Positions 8,934-18,306 are shown, counted from the stretch's first letter. The stretch: DNA of 64,000 bases from Photobacterium aquae (GCF_001029445.1 NZ_LDOT01000011.1:122016-186015); one strand, 5' to 3'. Program-made: numbers and translations. Notes: generated from the sequence alone by a model not told the origin.

Positions 8934-10163
8934 ATGGAATTGACAACAACCGTTACAGAGTTGCGCTATGCACTCGACACCTTTTTCTTTTTGCTGTCAG
9001 GGGCACTGGTAATGTGGATGGCCGCGGGGTTCGCGATGCTTGAAGCCGGGCTGGTCCGCTCGAAAAACACCACAGAGATCCTGACCAAGAACATCTGTTT
9101 GTATGCCATTGCCTGTACCATGTACCTGATCGTGGGCTACAACATCATGTATGTCGATAACGGCGAGGGCGGATGGCTGCCTTCTATCGGGATGTTGATA
9201 GGTACCCAGGCTGAGGGGGCTGACCACTCGCTGGAGTCCGACTTCTTCTTCCAGGTGGTCTTTGTCGCGACGGCAATGTCGGTGGTATCCGGTGCCGTGG
9301 CAGAGCGCATGAAGCTGGCTTCATTCCTTATCTTCTCGGTGGTGCTGACCGCGTTTATCTATCCGGTGGAAGGGTATTGGACATGGGGCGGCGGCTTCCT
9401 TTCTGAAGCGGGCTTTAGCGACTTTGCCGGCTCGGGGATTGTGCATATGGCCGGTGCGGCGGCGGCGCTTGCAGGTGTTCTGATGCTGGGTGCCCGTAAG
9501 GGGAAATACGGCAAGAACGGTGAAATCTACCCAATCCCGGGCTCAAACATGCCATTGGCGACACTGGGTACTTTCATCCTGTGGTTTGGCTGGTTCGGCT
9601 TTAACGGCGGCTCGCAGCTGATGGTGTCTGACTTTGAGAACGCGACAGCTGTCGGTCAGATCTTCCTTAACACCAATGCGGCTGCTGCGGCAGGTGCGAT
9701 TGCGGCGCTGGCTGTGTGCAAGACAACGTGGGGCAAGGCGGATCTGACGATGATCCTCAACGGTGCCTTGGCCGGCCTGGTTGCCATTACCGCCGACCCG
9801 CTGTCACCATCGCCATTGGCAGCTGTTGGTATCGGTGTGATTGCCGGTGCTCTGGTGGTCTTCAGTATTGTCGGCTTGGATAAAATTAAGATTGATGATC
9901 CGGTCGGTGCGATTTCAGTCCACGGTGTGTGCGGTATCTTCGGCCTGATGGTCGTGCCGTTTAGCAATGCAGATGCCACCTTTGGGGCCCAGTTGCTAGG
10001 GGCTGTGGTTATCTTCGGCTGGGTATTTGGTGCAAGTCTGGCGGTATGGGCGGTGCTGAAGTACACCGTAGGTATTCGCGTAACCGAAGAGGAAGAGCTG
10101 GCGGGCATGGACCTTCACGATTGCGGTATCGATGCCTACCCTGAGTTTGTTAGTGTGAAATAA
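8934..10163 (+). CDS. amtB: Ammonium transporter AmtB
   Basis: An inner-membrane ammonium channel of 409 residues with about 11 hydrophobic segments. The Amt signature region (GSGIVHMAGAAAALAG, about 163-180) and the twin-histidine helices are present (H at VHMAG and SVHGVCGIFG). Unlike E. coli AmtB it has no long signal peptide, as in other Vibrionaceae Amt proteins. GlnK, encoded just upstream, would block the pore when nitrogen is plentiful. The unit ends at a strong terminator. Confidence 0.96.
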   Translation: MELTTTVTELRYALDTFFFLLSGALVMWMAAGFAMLEAGLVRSKNTTEILTKNICLYAIACTMYLIVGYNIMYVDNGEGGWLPSIGMLIGTQAEGADHSLESDFFFQVVFVATAMSVVSGAVAERMKLASFLIFSVVLTAFIYPVEGYWTWGGGFLSEAGFSDFAGSGIVHMAGAAAALAGVLMLGARKGKYGKNGEIYPIPGSNMPLATLGTFILWFGWFGFNGGSQLMVSDFENATAVGQIFLNTNAAAAAGAIAALAVCKTTWGKADLTMILNGALAGLVAITADPLSPSPLAAVGIGVIAGALVVFSIVGLDKIKIDDPVGAISVHGVCGIFGLMVVPFSNADATFGAQLLGAVVIFGWVFGASLAVWAVLKYTVGIRVTEEEELAGMDLHDCGIDAYPEFVSVK

Positions 10164-10191
10164 GTAACATATATTTAAATCACATCTTTTG

Positions 10192-10222
10192 AAAAAAGCG
10201 TCCGCGAGGATGCTTTTTTTTT
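10192..10222 (+). terminator. glnK-amtB terminator
   Basis: AAAGCGTCC and GGATGCTTT pair (one G-T) around a GCGA loop, followed by nine T residues. Confidence 0.88.
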
Positions 10223-10243
10223 GTTTGTATTTGTTACAAGCCA

Positions 10244-10271
10244 TTGCGTTATGAGTGGGCTACATTATAAT
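10244..10271 (+). promoter_or_regulatory. fbpA promoter
   Basis: TTGCGT and a consensus TATAAT (10266-10271) are 16 bases apart, about 55 bases before fbpA. A Fur box lies immediately downstream. Confidence 0.7.
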
Positions 10272-10281
10272 CATTCGCTAT

Positions 10282-10296
10282 TGAGAAACATTATCA
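10282..10296 (+). promoter_or_regulatory. Fur box of fbpABC
   Basis: TGAGAAA-C-ATTATCA fits the 7-1-7 Fur consensus TGATAAT-N-ATTATCA with two mismatches, both in the left half. It covers the expected transcription start, so iron-loaded Fur would repress. Confidence 0.7.
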
Positions 10297-10327
10297 TTAC
10301 ATTTATCGTTACGTTAAGGGATCACCT

Positions 10328-11341
10328 ATGAAGAAGCTGTTGGCGACTGCTATTTTGGCCGGATTGGCTGCCCCACAGGCTGCGATGGCTGCGGAAGAAG
10401 TGAATGTTTATTCTTACCGCCAGCCTTTCCTTGTTGAGCCGATGTTCAAGGAATTTACCGCGGAAACCGGTATCAAGGTTAATGTGAAGTTTGCCAAAAA
10501 AGGATTGGCTGAGAAGCTGGAGCAAGAAGGCAAGTACAGCCCGGCAGATGTGATCCTGACAACCGATATCAGCCGTTTGGTTGAACTGTCTGACAAGCAG
10601 TTGGTGCAGCCTGTCGATAGCAAGGTGATTGATAGCAATATTCCAGCTCAGTTCCGCGATAACGAGGACGAGTGGTTCGCCCTGACCCTGCGCAGTCGTA
10701 ACGTGTATTCTTCCCGCGATCGTGTTGGCAAGTTGCCGGCCGATTTCGATTACAGCGATCTGGCCAAGCCCGAATGGAAAGGCAAGATCTGTACTCGTTC
10801 AGGCAAGCACCCATATAACATTTCGCTGGTGTCGTCGATGATTGCCCATTATGGCGAAGCCGAAACCAAAACATGGCTAGAAGGCGTGAAGGCCAATCTT
10901 GCGCGCAAGCCTCAGGGTAATGACCGTGCACAAGTCAAAGCCGTAAAGGAAGGCCTGTGTGATCTGGCCATCGGCAACAGCTACTACCTTGGCAAGATGG
11001 TCAATGACGACAAGCAGAAGTCTTGGGCGGAAGCGGTATACATCAACTTCCCGGGTCAGGAAAACTTCGGTACGCACGTTAACGTGAGTGGCATGGCGAT
11101 GGCCAAATATGCTCCGAATAAAGATAACGCACAGAAATTGATGGAGTTCTTGACCGGCGAACAGGCGCAGCAAATGTACGCGGAGGTCAACTATGAGTAC
11201 CCGGTAAAAGAAGGCGTGAAGCGTTCAGCGCTGGTGGCATCATGGGGTGACTTCAAAGCTGACGATCTGTCTTTGGATAAAGTGGCACAGTACCACAGCA
11301 CCGCAATTAAGCTGCTGGATGAAGTAAAGTTTGATCTGTAG
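10328..11341 (+). CDS. fbpA: Ferric iron ABC transporter, periplasmic binding protein
   Basis: The 337-residue protein begins with a clear signal peptide (about 21 residues, ending AAMA) and is the periplasmic Fe(III)-binding component of an FbpABC transporter. The mature protein starts with VNVYSYRQPFLVEP, typical of the class. The adjacent tyrosine pair in GNSYYLGKM provides the iron-coordinating phenolates. The ribosome site AAGGGA is well placed. It is the first gene of a Fur-regulated operon; a hairpin after it probably lowers expression of fbpB and fbpC relative to the binding protein. Confidence 0.96.
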   Translation: MKKLLATAILAGLAAPQAAMAAEEVNVYSYRQPFLVEPMFKEFTAETGIKVNVKFAKKGLAEKLEQEGKYSPADVILTTDISRLVELSDKQLVQPVDSKVIDSNIPAQFRDNEDEWFALTLRSRNVYSSRDRVGKLPADFDYSDLAKPEWKGKICTRSGKHPYNISLVSSMIAHYGEAETKTWLEGVKANLARKPQGNDRAQVKAVKEGLCDLAIGNSYYLGKMVNDDKQKSWAEAVYINFPGQENFGTHVNVSGMAMAKYAPNKDNAQKLMEFLTGEQAQQMYAEVNYEYPVKEGVKRSALVASWGDFKADDLSLDKVAQYHSTAIKLLDEVKFDL

Positions 11342-11346
11342 TTTGT

Positions 11347-11379
11347 TACAAAAAATGGGGCATAACGCCCCGTTTTTTG
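11347..11379 (+). terminator. Intercistronic attenuator between fbpA and fbpB
   Basis: ATGGGGC and GCCCCGT pair around a short loop with T6 after. Located within the operon, it likely gives partial termination so that fbpA is made in excess. Confidence 0.7.
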
Positions 11380-11511
11380 CTTAGAGCGACGTATTTTTTC
11401 CAATAAGCTGTGGTAGTTTCAGCGCCCCGCTGAAAGGCTGATCCTCCTGCCCGTGCAGGCCGGATATCGCAATGGCACTGCTTGATTGCAAAAGGTACTA
11501 AGTTGTAAGCA

Positions 11512-13140
11512 ATGAAAGAAAAATATTATTTTTGGCAGGCCAGTAGTTGGGGATTATCCCTCCTGCTGGTTTTGCCTATTCTGGCTATCTTCCATAAGGC
11601 ATCCGGCGAAACGGACGATGTCTTTACCCACTTGATGGCGACGGTGATGCCGACGTATGCCGGCAATACCGTATTGCTGGTGGTCGGGACTTTGGTGCTG
11701 TCATTGCTGTTTGGCTTGCCGTCAGCCTGGATCATGGCAATGTGCAAGATCCCTGGCGAGAAAGTATTACAGTGGGCCCTGGTGCTGCCGTTGGCGATGC
11801 CCGGCTATATCATTGGTTATATCTATACAGACTGGTTTGACTATGCCGGTCCTGTTCAGGTTGCCTTGCGTGATGTATTTGGCTGGCAGAGCATTCATGA
11901 TTATTGGTTTCCGGATATCCGCTCGCTTGGCGGGGCCTGCATGGTACTGGCGTTAGTGCTTTATCCTTATGTTTACCTGCTGGCCCGGGCCGCGTTCATG
12001 GAGCAGAGTACCAGTCTGCTCCAGTCAGCCCGCCTGCTGCGCTGCTCACCGTGGGAGAGTTTCCGTCGTATCTCGCTGCCTCTTGCTAGGCCGTCAATCG
12101 CCGTTGCCCTGTCGCTGGTGGCCATGGAAACCCTAGGGGATTACGGTACTGTCAGCTATTTTGCCGTAAATACCATGACGACGGCCGTCTATGATACTTG
12201 GCTTGGCTATTCCAGCTTGACGGCGGCTGCCAAGATCTCCGCGCTTATGCTGTTGGCTATTTTCCTGCTGCTCAGTGCCGAGCGTTTCAGCCGCCGCCGC
12301 CAGAAGTTGTTCCAACAACAGTTTGAGCATGGCGATGATGTGCGCTACCTGCTGGCCGGCCCGAAGAAATGGTTTGCGGTGGCGTGGTGTTGGGTGCTGG
12401 TTTGCTTCGCTTTCCTGTTTCCGCTTTTCCAGCTGGGTTACTACGCGTTTCATTATTTTGCCGAGAGTTGGACCAGTGAGTTTCAGCTCTATAGCCTAAA
12501 TAGCCTCAGAGTCGCGTTGGTTACGGCGGTGGTTTCTGTCGCATTGGCACTGGCGGTAAATTTTTATCGCCGTCTTGATGACCGACGGGCGACGGTGGTG
12601 CCGATTCGTATTTCGTCAATGGGTTACGCCGTGCCGGGTACGGTATTGGCAATCGGGGTGATGATCTCACTTGGCTGGGCCGATCACCTGCTCAATGATA
12701 TCACGCTGGCTCTAGGGCTGGGCAGCCCTGGTCTGGTGTTCTCCGGGAGCATGTTTGCCCTTATCTTTGCCTTTGTTGTTCGGTTTGCTGCGGTGGCCAT
12801 CGGCAGCGTAGAGAGCAGCCTTGCTAAAATCCCACCGTCGTTGGATATGGCCTCTAAAACAATGGGGTACGCCTCGTTTCAGATGCTGCGCAGGGTACAC
12901 CTGCCGCTGATCCGCCGTGGTTGCCTGATTGCCGGGTTGCTGGTGTTCATTGAGTCGATGAAAGAGCTCAATGCCGCTTTACTATTGCGGCCGTTCAACT
13001 TCGAGACCCTGGCAACTTATGTTTTTAACTTTGCCTCTGACGAGCAGCTTGAGCTAGCAGCATTGCCTGCGATCCTGCTGGTCTTCGTCGGCCTGATCCC
13101 CTTGGTGATGGTTAACCGATCATTGGAGCAGAAACACTGA
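11512..13140 (+). CDS. fbpB: Ferric iron ABC transporter permease
   Basis: A 542-residue inner-membrane permease with about 12 hydrophobic segments in two homologous halves, the fused arrangement usual for FbpB/AfuB/SfuB. Each half carries an EAA-type loop (ARLLRCSPWESFRRISLPLARP near 170-191; ASKTMGYASFQMLRRVHLPLIRRG near 443-466) that docks on the ATPase. Its stop codon overlaps the start of fbpC by one base, so the two are translationally coupled. The gap to fbpA is 170 bases and carries a hairpin. Confidence 0.95.
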   Translation: MKEKYYFWQASSWGLSLLLVLPILAIFHKASGETDDVFTHLMATVMPTYAGNTVLLVVGTLVLSLLFGLPSAWIMAMCKIPGEKVLQWALVLPLAMPGYIIGYIYTDWFDYAGPVQVALRDVFGWQSIHDYWFPDIRSLGGACMVLALVLYPYVYLLARAAFMEQSTSLLQSARLLRCSPWESFRRISLPLARPSIAVALSLVAMETLGDYGTVSYFAVNTMTTAVYDTWLGYSSLTAAAKISALMLLAIFLLLSAERFSRRRQKLFQQQFEHGDDVRYLLAGPKKWFAVAWCWVLVCFAFLFPLFQLGYYAFHYFAESWTSEFQLYSLNSLRVALVTAVVSVALALAVNFYRRLDDRRATVVPIRISSMGYAVPGTVLAIGVMISLGWADHLLNDITLALGLGSPGLVFSGSMFALIFAFVVRFAAVAIGSVESSLAKIPPSLDMASKTMGYASFQMLRRVHLPLIRRGCLIAGLLVFIESMKELNAALLLRPFNFETLATYVFNFASDEQLELAALPAILLVFVGLIPLVMVNRSLEQKH

Positions 13141-14174
13141 TGAGCCATGCATTATCTATCAAGAACCTGACTTGTAAGTACAATGGTCAGGCGATACTGG
13201 AAAACTTGTCGCTGCCGGTCAGGGACAATGAGATCGTTTGTTTGCTCGGGGCGAGCGGCTGTGGCAAAACCACCTTGCTCAAGGCTATTGCCGGGCTGCT
13301 GCCGCTTGAAAGCGGCGATATTATGATCAACGAGCGGGTGATTGCCGACGCGCAGACTTGGCTCCCGCCGGAGCTGCGAAATATCGGGATGATCTTCCAA
13401 GATTATGCTTTGTTTCCGCATTTGACCGTGGCCGAGAATATTGCCTTCGGCCTGCGCGGCTGGGACAAGGAGCGAGTTGCGGCCAAAGTGGCCGAGATGC
13501 TGGTGCTGGTCCACCTTGAAGGGTTGGATGATCGCTACCCGCACCAGTTATCGGGCGGTCAGCAGCAACGGGTTGCGATAGCGCGGGCACTGGCCAGCGA
13601 GCCGGATCTGATTTTGCTCGACGAGCCGTTCTCGAACATCGATACCCAAGTTCGCCACGGTTTGATCAAGGAAATTCGCCGGATCTTCAAGGCGCAGGGG
13701 GTGACGGCCATTTTTGTCACCCATAGCCGCGAAGAGGCGTTTGCCTTCGCGGATCGAATGGCGGTGATGAACAACGGGGTGATTGAGCAATTTGGTACAG
13801 CCACCGAGCTTTATTACCGTCCGAGCAGCCGCTTTGTCGCTGAGTTCCTCGGGACTGGCTCATATCTTCCGGTGACCGTAGAGCGGGACCATATGCTGTC
13901 GACGCCGCTGGGGGCATTTGATATCCATGAAACTCCGGCCGCCACGGGAGAAGTGGAATGGCTGCTGCGCCCGCAGAACCTCAGGGTGATCCCCGATGCC
14001 GATGGAGAAGGCGAGATCATCGAACAGCTTTTCATGGGAGACAGCTGCCGTTATTCGGTCGCCTTCCAGCAACATACCTTACTGGTGCATTCGCATCAGA
14101 TCCTGACGGTAGGCGAGAAGGTGAGGATAGAAGTCGAGCCCCATGAGCCGGTTGTTTTTGCCATTGCCAGTTAG
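13140..14174 (+). CDS. fbpC: Ferric iron ABC transporter ATP-binding protein
   Basis: A 344-residue ATPase powering FbpB. Walker A is GASGCGKTT (about 37-45), the signature is LSGGQQQR, and Walker B is LILLDEP. The C-terminal ~110 residues form a TOBE-like regulatory domain as in other CUT1/FeT ATPases. Starting on the last base of the fbpB stop (TGATG) indicates coupling. The gene ends at a terminator shared with litR. Confidence 0.96.
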   Translation: MSHALSIKNLTCKYNGQAILENLSLPVRDNEIVCLLGASGCGKTTLLKAIAGLLPLESGDIMINERVIADAQTWLPPELRNIGMIFQDYALFPHLTVAENIAFGLRGWDKERVAAKVAEMLVLVHLEGLDDRYPHQLSGGQQQRVAIARALASEPDLILLDEPFSNIDTQVRHGLIKEIRRIFKAQGVTAIFVTHSREEAFAFADRMAVMNNGVIEQFGTATELYYRPSSRFVAEFLGTGSYLPVTVERDHMLSTPLGAFDIHETPAATGEVEWLLRPQNLRVIPDADGEGEIIEQLFMGDSCRYSVAFQQHTLLVHSHQILTVGEKVRIEVEPHEPVVFAIAS

Positions 14175-14216
14175 GGCTCGCGGGTAGTGCCTGCGTTAAG
14201 GCCGAAGGGATAAAAG

Positions 14217-14246
14217 CAAAAGGCCGGCAATGAGCCGGCCTTTTTA
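14217..14246. terminator. Bidirectional terminator fbpC / litR
   Basis: AAAGGCCGGC and GCCGGCCTTT form a strong stem with five-base loop and A/T tracts on both sides, between convergent genes. Confidence 0.9.
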
Positions 14247-14258
14247 TTGGCGGTGATG

Positions 14259-14846
14259 CTAGGAAAGCAAGGTGCCGATAAGGGTATCGGCCTGAGCCTG
14301 CATCTCTTCTTTGTTCGGATTGATGTTGGTCTGCAAGTAGAGCACGTAGCAAAGCCCCTGGAATTGCCAAGCACGCTCTTGGCCAGAGAGGGCTCCCGAT
14401 AGACCCGCGTTGTCAAACTGCTCGGTAATGTAAGTAAAGTGCTTCTTGTTCTTGTTGATGAAATGCGGCCAGATTTCATCACGTACCGAGGTACTCCACT
14501 CGAACCATACTTTGACCCAGTCTTTGTCTTCGATAACCTCGTCGATTAGGCGATAGCAGATTTGGGTCAGCTGCTCTTTGAAGCTGGTCTCGTTGTTGAG
14601 GTTTTCGGTAAGCATTAGCCTGAATTGCTCTTCAATTTCGTTAAGCACCTGTTCGACTAGGGCTTCACGCGTTGGAAAATAATTGAAGACGGTCGCGACA
14701 GAGACATTGGCCATTTCAGCAATATCAGCATGCCCGGCACGGCCGATACCACGTCGTGCGAAGACATCAATGGCAAAATCAAGCAGTTGTTCTTTGCGTT
14801 TTTCAGGCGACAGGCGAGTCCTTGTTTTCTTTAGGATCGTATCCAT
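14259..14846 (-). CDS. litR: Quorum-sensing master regulator, LuxR/HapR/LitR family (TetR fold)
   Basis: A 195-residue TetR-type DNA-binding protein. The N-terminal RTRLSPEKRK, RRGIGRAGHADIAE and NVSVATVFNYFPTREAL (helix-turn-helix, about 20-65) are the hallmark of the Vibrio LuxR/HapR/OpaR/LitR group, as is VKVWFEWSTSVRDEIWP. In this family the protein is made at high cell density and switches biofilm, protease, competence and luminescence genes. Next to hpt, as in V. cholerae. The leader carries a Qrr-like pairing site over the ribosome-binding region. The name litR is the Photobacterium/Aliivibrio usage; hapR would be equally apt. Confidence 0.93.
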   Translation of the reverse strand: MDTILKKTRTRLSPEKRKEQLLDFAIDVFARRGIGRAGHADIAEMANVSVATVFNYFPTREALVEQVLNEIEEQFRLMLTENLNNETSFKEQLTQICYRLIDEVIEDKDWVKVWFEWSTSVRDEIWPHFINKNKKHFTYITEQFDNAGLSGALSGQERAWQFQGLCYVLYLQTNINPNKEEMQAQADTLIGTLLS

Positions 14847-14848
14847 TG

Positions 14849-14870
14849 ATCATTTCCCTAGCTCAGTAAT
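14849..14870 (-). promoter_or_regulatory. Candidate Qrr small-RNA pairing site on litR mRNA
   Basis: The mRNA reads ACTGAGCTAGGG just before the start codon. GCTAGG is complementary to the CCUAGC core of Vibrio Qrr RNAs, and the pairing would hide the TAGGGA ribosome site. The match is short and no Qrr gene lies in the window. Confidence 0.45.
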
Positions 14871-14959
14871 TTTTTTGGTTATGTTTTGTCCATACCCGCC
14901 AACTTTACAGGAGCAGTCTACTGTATTCAATCGAGTTTTAAGCAATGTGTGTCATATAA

Positions 14960-14987
14960 TTGACATGTTCGATTAAATAACTATTAC
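14960..14987 (+). promoter_or_regulatory. hpt promoter
   Basis: A perfect TTGACA and TATTAC are 16 bases apart, about 80 bases before hpt. Confidence 0.65.
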
Positions 14988-15066
14988 TTGATAGGGATGT
15001 TAGAATAAGACTCCATTTACCGTTGGCCGACAGGCGGCTGGTGTAGTCGTTCTGGTGGAGAGAGAG

Positions 15067-15600
15067 ATGAAGCACACAATCGAAGTAATGATTTCTGAGC
15101 AGGATGTTCAGGCGCGTATCAAAGAGCTAGGGAAGCAAATTACCGAGCATTACAATGGTTCGGAAAATCTGGTCATGGTTGGCCTGCTCCGTGGCTCGTT
15201 TGTTTTCATGGCAGACCTTGCCCGCGCCATAGATCTTCCGCACGAAGTCGATTTCATGACAGCATCCAGCTATGGCAATACGATGGCAAGCAGCCGTGAT
15301 GTACGCATCCTGAAAGATCTGGATGACGACATCAAGGGCAAGGATGTGCTGTTGGTCGAAGACATTATCGACACAGGTAACACCCTTAACAAGGTGCGTG
15401 AAATCCTGTCTCTTCGTGAGCCGAATTCGATTCGAATCTGTACTTTGCTCGATAAGCCAGAGCGTCGTGAAGTTGAAGTGGATGTAGAGTGGGTTGGTTT
15501 TGAAATCCCAGACGAGTTCGTAGTGGGTGTCGGTATTGATTATGCTCAGAAATACCGTCACCTGCCATATATCGGCAAAGTAGTGCCTATTGAAGGCTAA
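15067..15600 (+). CDS. hpt: Hypoxanthine phosphoribosyltransferase
   Basis: This cytoplasmic purine-salvage enzyme converts hypoxanthine (and guanine weakly) plus PRPP to IMP/GMP. The PRPP-binding loop [11 protein letters not shown] and the flexible loop around MTASSYGN are intact. I take the ATG at 15067 (177 aa, [10 protein letters not shown]), which matches homologues and has GGAGAG upstream; a GTG four codons earlier is possible. It is divergent from litR and convergent with can. Confidence 0.96.
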   Translation: MKHTIEVMISEQDVQARIKELGKQITEHYNGSENLVMVGLLRGSFVFMADLARAIDLPHEVDFMTASSYGNTMASSRDVRILKDLDDDIKGKDVLLVEDIIDTGNTLNKVREILSLREPNSIRICTLLDKPERREVEVDVEWVGFEIPDEFVVGVGIDYAQKYRHLPYIGKVVPIEG

Positions 15601-15610
15601 TAGCTCCGAG

Positions 15611-15642
15611 AAAAAAGCGACTGTATTACAGTCGCTTTTTGT
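15611..15642. terminator. Bidirectional terminator hpt / can
   Basis: AAAAAGCGACTGTA and TACAGTCGCTTTTT pair almost perfectly with A/T tracts both sides. Confidence 0.9.
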
Positions 15643-15666
15643 TATCTGGGGTGGCAGCCGAGTGTC

Positions 15667-16323
15667 TTACTCTGCTTCTTTCGGAAGGATCTGCGCCATC
15701 GCGGCCTGATAGGCTACCTCAAGGCTCTCGCGGCTGGTTGCCGTAACGCCGAGATCGCTCAGTACCCCATCATTGATCCCGTAGATCCAGCCGTGAATTT
15801 TGATTTTTTGGCCTCGTTCCCAAGCATTTTGCATGATGGTGGAGTTGCCGAGGTTGTAGACCTGGCTCGCGACATTGATCTCGCAGAGCTTGTCATCCCA
15901 TTGTTCGCGGGGAAGCTGGCCGAGATCAGAGCGGTGCTTCATGAACAGATCACGAATGTGTAGTAGCCAGTTGTTGATCAAGCCTAGCTGCGGGTTTTCA
16001 ATAGCGGCCGTGACACCGCCGCAGCCGTAATGGCCGCAGATGATGATGTGGCGGACTTTGAGTACGTCAACGGCATACTGAACGACCGAGAGGCAATTTA
16101 AGTCTGTGTGGATCACCTGATTGGCGACGTTGCGGTGGACGAACAGTTCGCCGGAGTCGAGCCCGGTAAGACGTTCTGCCGGAACCCGGCTGTCGGCACA
16201 GCCGATCCAGAGGTATTCTGGGTGTTGGGCTTTGGCCAGGTGGGCGAAGAATTCCGGTTTTTCCTCTTTGATGTTTTCGGCCCAGGATTGGTTGTTTGCG
16301 AATAGCTGCTTGATATCTGCCAT
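15667..16323 (-). CDS. can: Beta-class carbonic anhydrase
   Basis: A 218-residue zinc enzyme interconverting CO2 and bicarbonate, needed for carboxylation reactions in air. The zinc ligands C42, D44, H98 and C101 occupy exactly the E. coli Can positions, and the dyad R46 is present. The ATG at 16323 is supported by AAAGG 9 bases upstream and by homology; the frame is open for 44 more codons upstream but those residues are not conserved. Divergent from yadG as in E. coli. Confidence 0.97.
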   Translation of the reverse strand: MADIKQLFANNQSWAENIKEEKPEFFAHLAKAQHPEYLWIGCADSRVPAERLTGLDSGELFVHRNVANQVIHTDLNCLSVVQYAVDVLKVRHIIICGHYGCGGVTAAIENPQLGLINNWLLHIRDLFMKHRSDLGQLPREQWDDKLCEINVASQVYNLGNSTIMQNAWERGQKIKIHGWIYGINDGVLSDLGVTATSRESLEVAYQAAMAQILPKEAE

Positions 16324-16519
16324 GATAATGCCTTTGTTTGATACAGTCTTATTCCTAGCTGGGAGAGTATCCGCTGCCAGGGCTGAACAATTTACATATT
16401 TATCCGTACTGGATCGCAGGGCGGATAGATATGCAAACCGGATTACTATACACAAGCTTGTCAGCTAGCAAATCGGATCTCTACCTGCCGACAAATCAAT
16501 AACATTAAGATCGCATTTT

Positions 16520-17449
16520 ATGAACGCATTGGAAATAAAAAACTTAAACAAAACCTACAAAGGCGGCGTGAATGCACTGAAAAGTGTGAGCCTTTGTGTT
16601 AAAGAAGGGGATTTTTTTGCGCTACTGGGGCCCAATGGTGCCGGGAAATCCACCACTATCGGGATTATCAGCTCGCTGGTGAATAAAACCTCGGGGGAGG
16701 TAAAGGTCTTTGGCTACGATCTTGATAGCCAGAAGGTGCTGGCCAAGCAGCAGCTCGGCTTGGTGCCGCAAGAGTTCAATTTCAACCAGTTTGAGACGGT
16801 TGAGCAGATCGTCGTGAACCAGGCGGGGTTCTATGGGGTCGAGAGGCCGCTGGCCAAGGAGCGCGCCAAGAAATACTTGTCTCAGCTGGATCTTTGGGAG
16901 AAGCGCAACGAGCGGGCCCGTAACTTGTCGGGGGGGATGAAGCGCCGTCTGATGATCGCCCGGGCCTTGATGCACGAACCCAAGTTGCTGATCCTCGATG
17001 AGCCTACTGCCGGGGTGGATATTGAGCTGCGTCGATCAATGTGGGAGTTCCTGCGTGAGATCAACCGCCAGGGGGTGACGATTATCCTGACGACTCACTA
17101 TCTTGAAGAAGCCGAGATGCTGTGCCGCAACATCGGCATTATCAGTAAGGGCCAGCTGATCGAAAACACCTCGATGAAGAGCCTGCTGGGCAAGCTTGAA
17201 GTCGAGAGCTTTATCCTCGATATCAACCTCAACGGCAATACGCCGCGCCTTGAGGGGGTCAACTGGAAATTGCCCGACAACCACACGCTGGAGATCGACA
17301 TCAACAAGGGCGAGAGCCTGAACCGGGTGTTTGTCCAGCTCAGCGAGCAGGGCATTGATGTGGTGTCGATGCGCAACAAGGCCAACCGGCTTGAGGAACT
17401 GTTTGTGACCTTAGTGGGCAACAGCAAGAAAACAGGAGGCGAGGCATGA
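16520..17449 (+). CDS. yadG: ABC exporter ATP-binding protein YadG
   Basis: A 309-residue ATPase of the ABC-2 exporter (DRA) class. Walker A GPNGAGKST (about 35-43), signature LSGGMKRR and Walker B LLILDEP are intact; the C-terminal extension after about 215 is typical of YadG. It overlaps yadH by four bases (ATGA), so the two form a complex. Substrate unknown in any organism as far as I know. Position beside can is conserved with E. coli. Confidence 0.93.
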   Translation: MNALEIKNLNKTYKGGVNALKSVSLCVKEGDFFALLGPNGAGKSTTIGIISSLVNKTSGEVKVFGYDLDSQKVLAKQQLGLVPQEFNFNQFETVEQIVVNQAGFYGVERPLAKERAKKYLSQLDLWEKRNERARNLSGGMKRRLMIARALMHEPKLLILDEPTAGVDIELRRSMWEFLREINRQGVTIILTTHYLEEAEMLCRNIGIISKGQLIENTSMKSLLGKLEVESFILDINLNGNTPRLEGVNWKLPDNHTLEIDINKGESLNRVFVQLSEQGIDVVSMRNKANRLEELFVTLVGNSKKTGGEA

Positions 17450-18216
17450 ACCGCTTGTATTGGATCGCGTTTAAGAGCCTGATCACCAAGGAAGTGAATC
17501 GTTTCGCCCGGATCTGGGTTCAGACAATGGTACCGCCAGCGATTACCATGACGCTCTATTTCATCATATTCGGTAGCCTGATCGGCAGCCGGATCGGTGA
17601 GATGGGTGGGTTTAGCTATATGGAATATATCGTACCCGGCCTTATTATGATGTCGGTGATCACCAACTCGTACTCCAATGTCGCATCATCATTTTTCAGT
17701 GCCAAGTTCCAGCACAATATCGAGGAGCTGCTGGTTGCCCCTGTGCCTAACCATATTATCATTGCCGGCTATGTCGGCGGCGGGGTGTTGCGTGGCCTTG
17801 GGGTTGGCTTGATTGTTTCGGTGGTGTCGCTGCTGTTCGTTGACTTGCAGATTGCCCATTTGGGGATAGTGGTCGCCACGGTGTTGATGACGTCGGTGGT
17901 CTTTTCGCTTGGCGGCCTGATCAATGCTATTTTTGCCCGGACATTCGATGATATCAGCATTATCCCGACTTTTGTCCTGACGCCGCTGACTTACTTGGGC
18001 GGGGTGTTTTACTCGCTCAGCCTGTTGCCGGAAGTGTGGCAGGCAGTTTCCAAGCTCAACCCGATTGTGTACATGGTCAATGCATTTCGCTATGGATTTC
18101 TCGGGGTATCCGATGTGGGGATCGGCACGTCGTTTGCGGTGCTAGGTCTGTTTACCGCGATCTTGTATGGGATCTGCTATACCCTGATCTCGCGTGGTAT
18201 TGGCCTGCGTTCCTAG
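17446..18216 (+). CDS. yadH: ABC-2 type exporter permease YadH
   Basis: A 256-residue membrane protein with six hydrophobic segments (from about residue 20 to 250), the ABC-2 permease fold. It is translated from an ATGA overlap with yadG and should dimerise with it in the inner membrane. The segment TYLGGVFYSLSLLPEVWQ with NPIVYMVNAFRYG is the family's conserved region. The transported compound is not known. Confidence 0.93.
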   Translation: MNRLYWIAFKSLITKEVNRFARIWVQTMVPPAITMTLYFIIFGSLIGSRIGEMGGFSYMEYIVPGLIMMSVITNSYSNVASSFFSAKFQHNIEELLVAPVPNHIIIAGYVGGGVLRGLGVGLIVSVVSLLFVDLQIAHLGIVVATVLMTSVVFSLGGLINAIFARTFDDISIIPTFVLTPLTYLGGVFYSLSLLPEVWQAVSKLNPIVYMVNAFRYGFLGVSDVGIGTSFAVLGLFTAILYGICYTLISRGIGLRS

Positions 18217-18256
18217 CGATAGCCTTGCCATACCGGTGGGCAGCTTGGTCATCAAC

Positions 18257-18286
18257 AAAAAAATCCCGGCATTGGCCGGGATTTTT
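18257..18286. terminator. Bidirectional terminator yadH / panC
   Basis: AAATCCCGGC and GCCGGGATTT form a perfect stem with ATTG loop and flanking A and T tracts. Confidence 0.9.
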
Positions 18287-18306
18287 ATGGGAGCTGGGAG
18301 TTGCGA

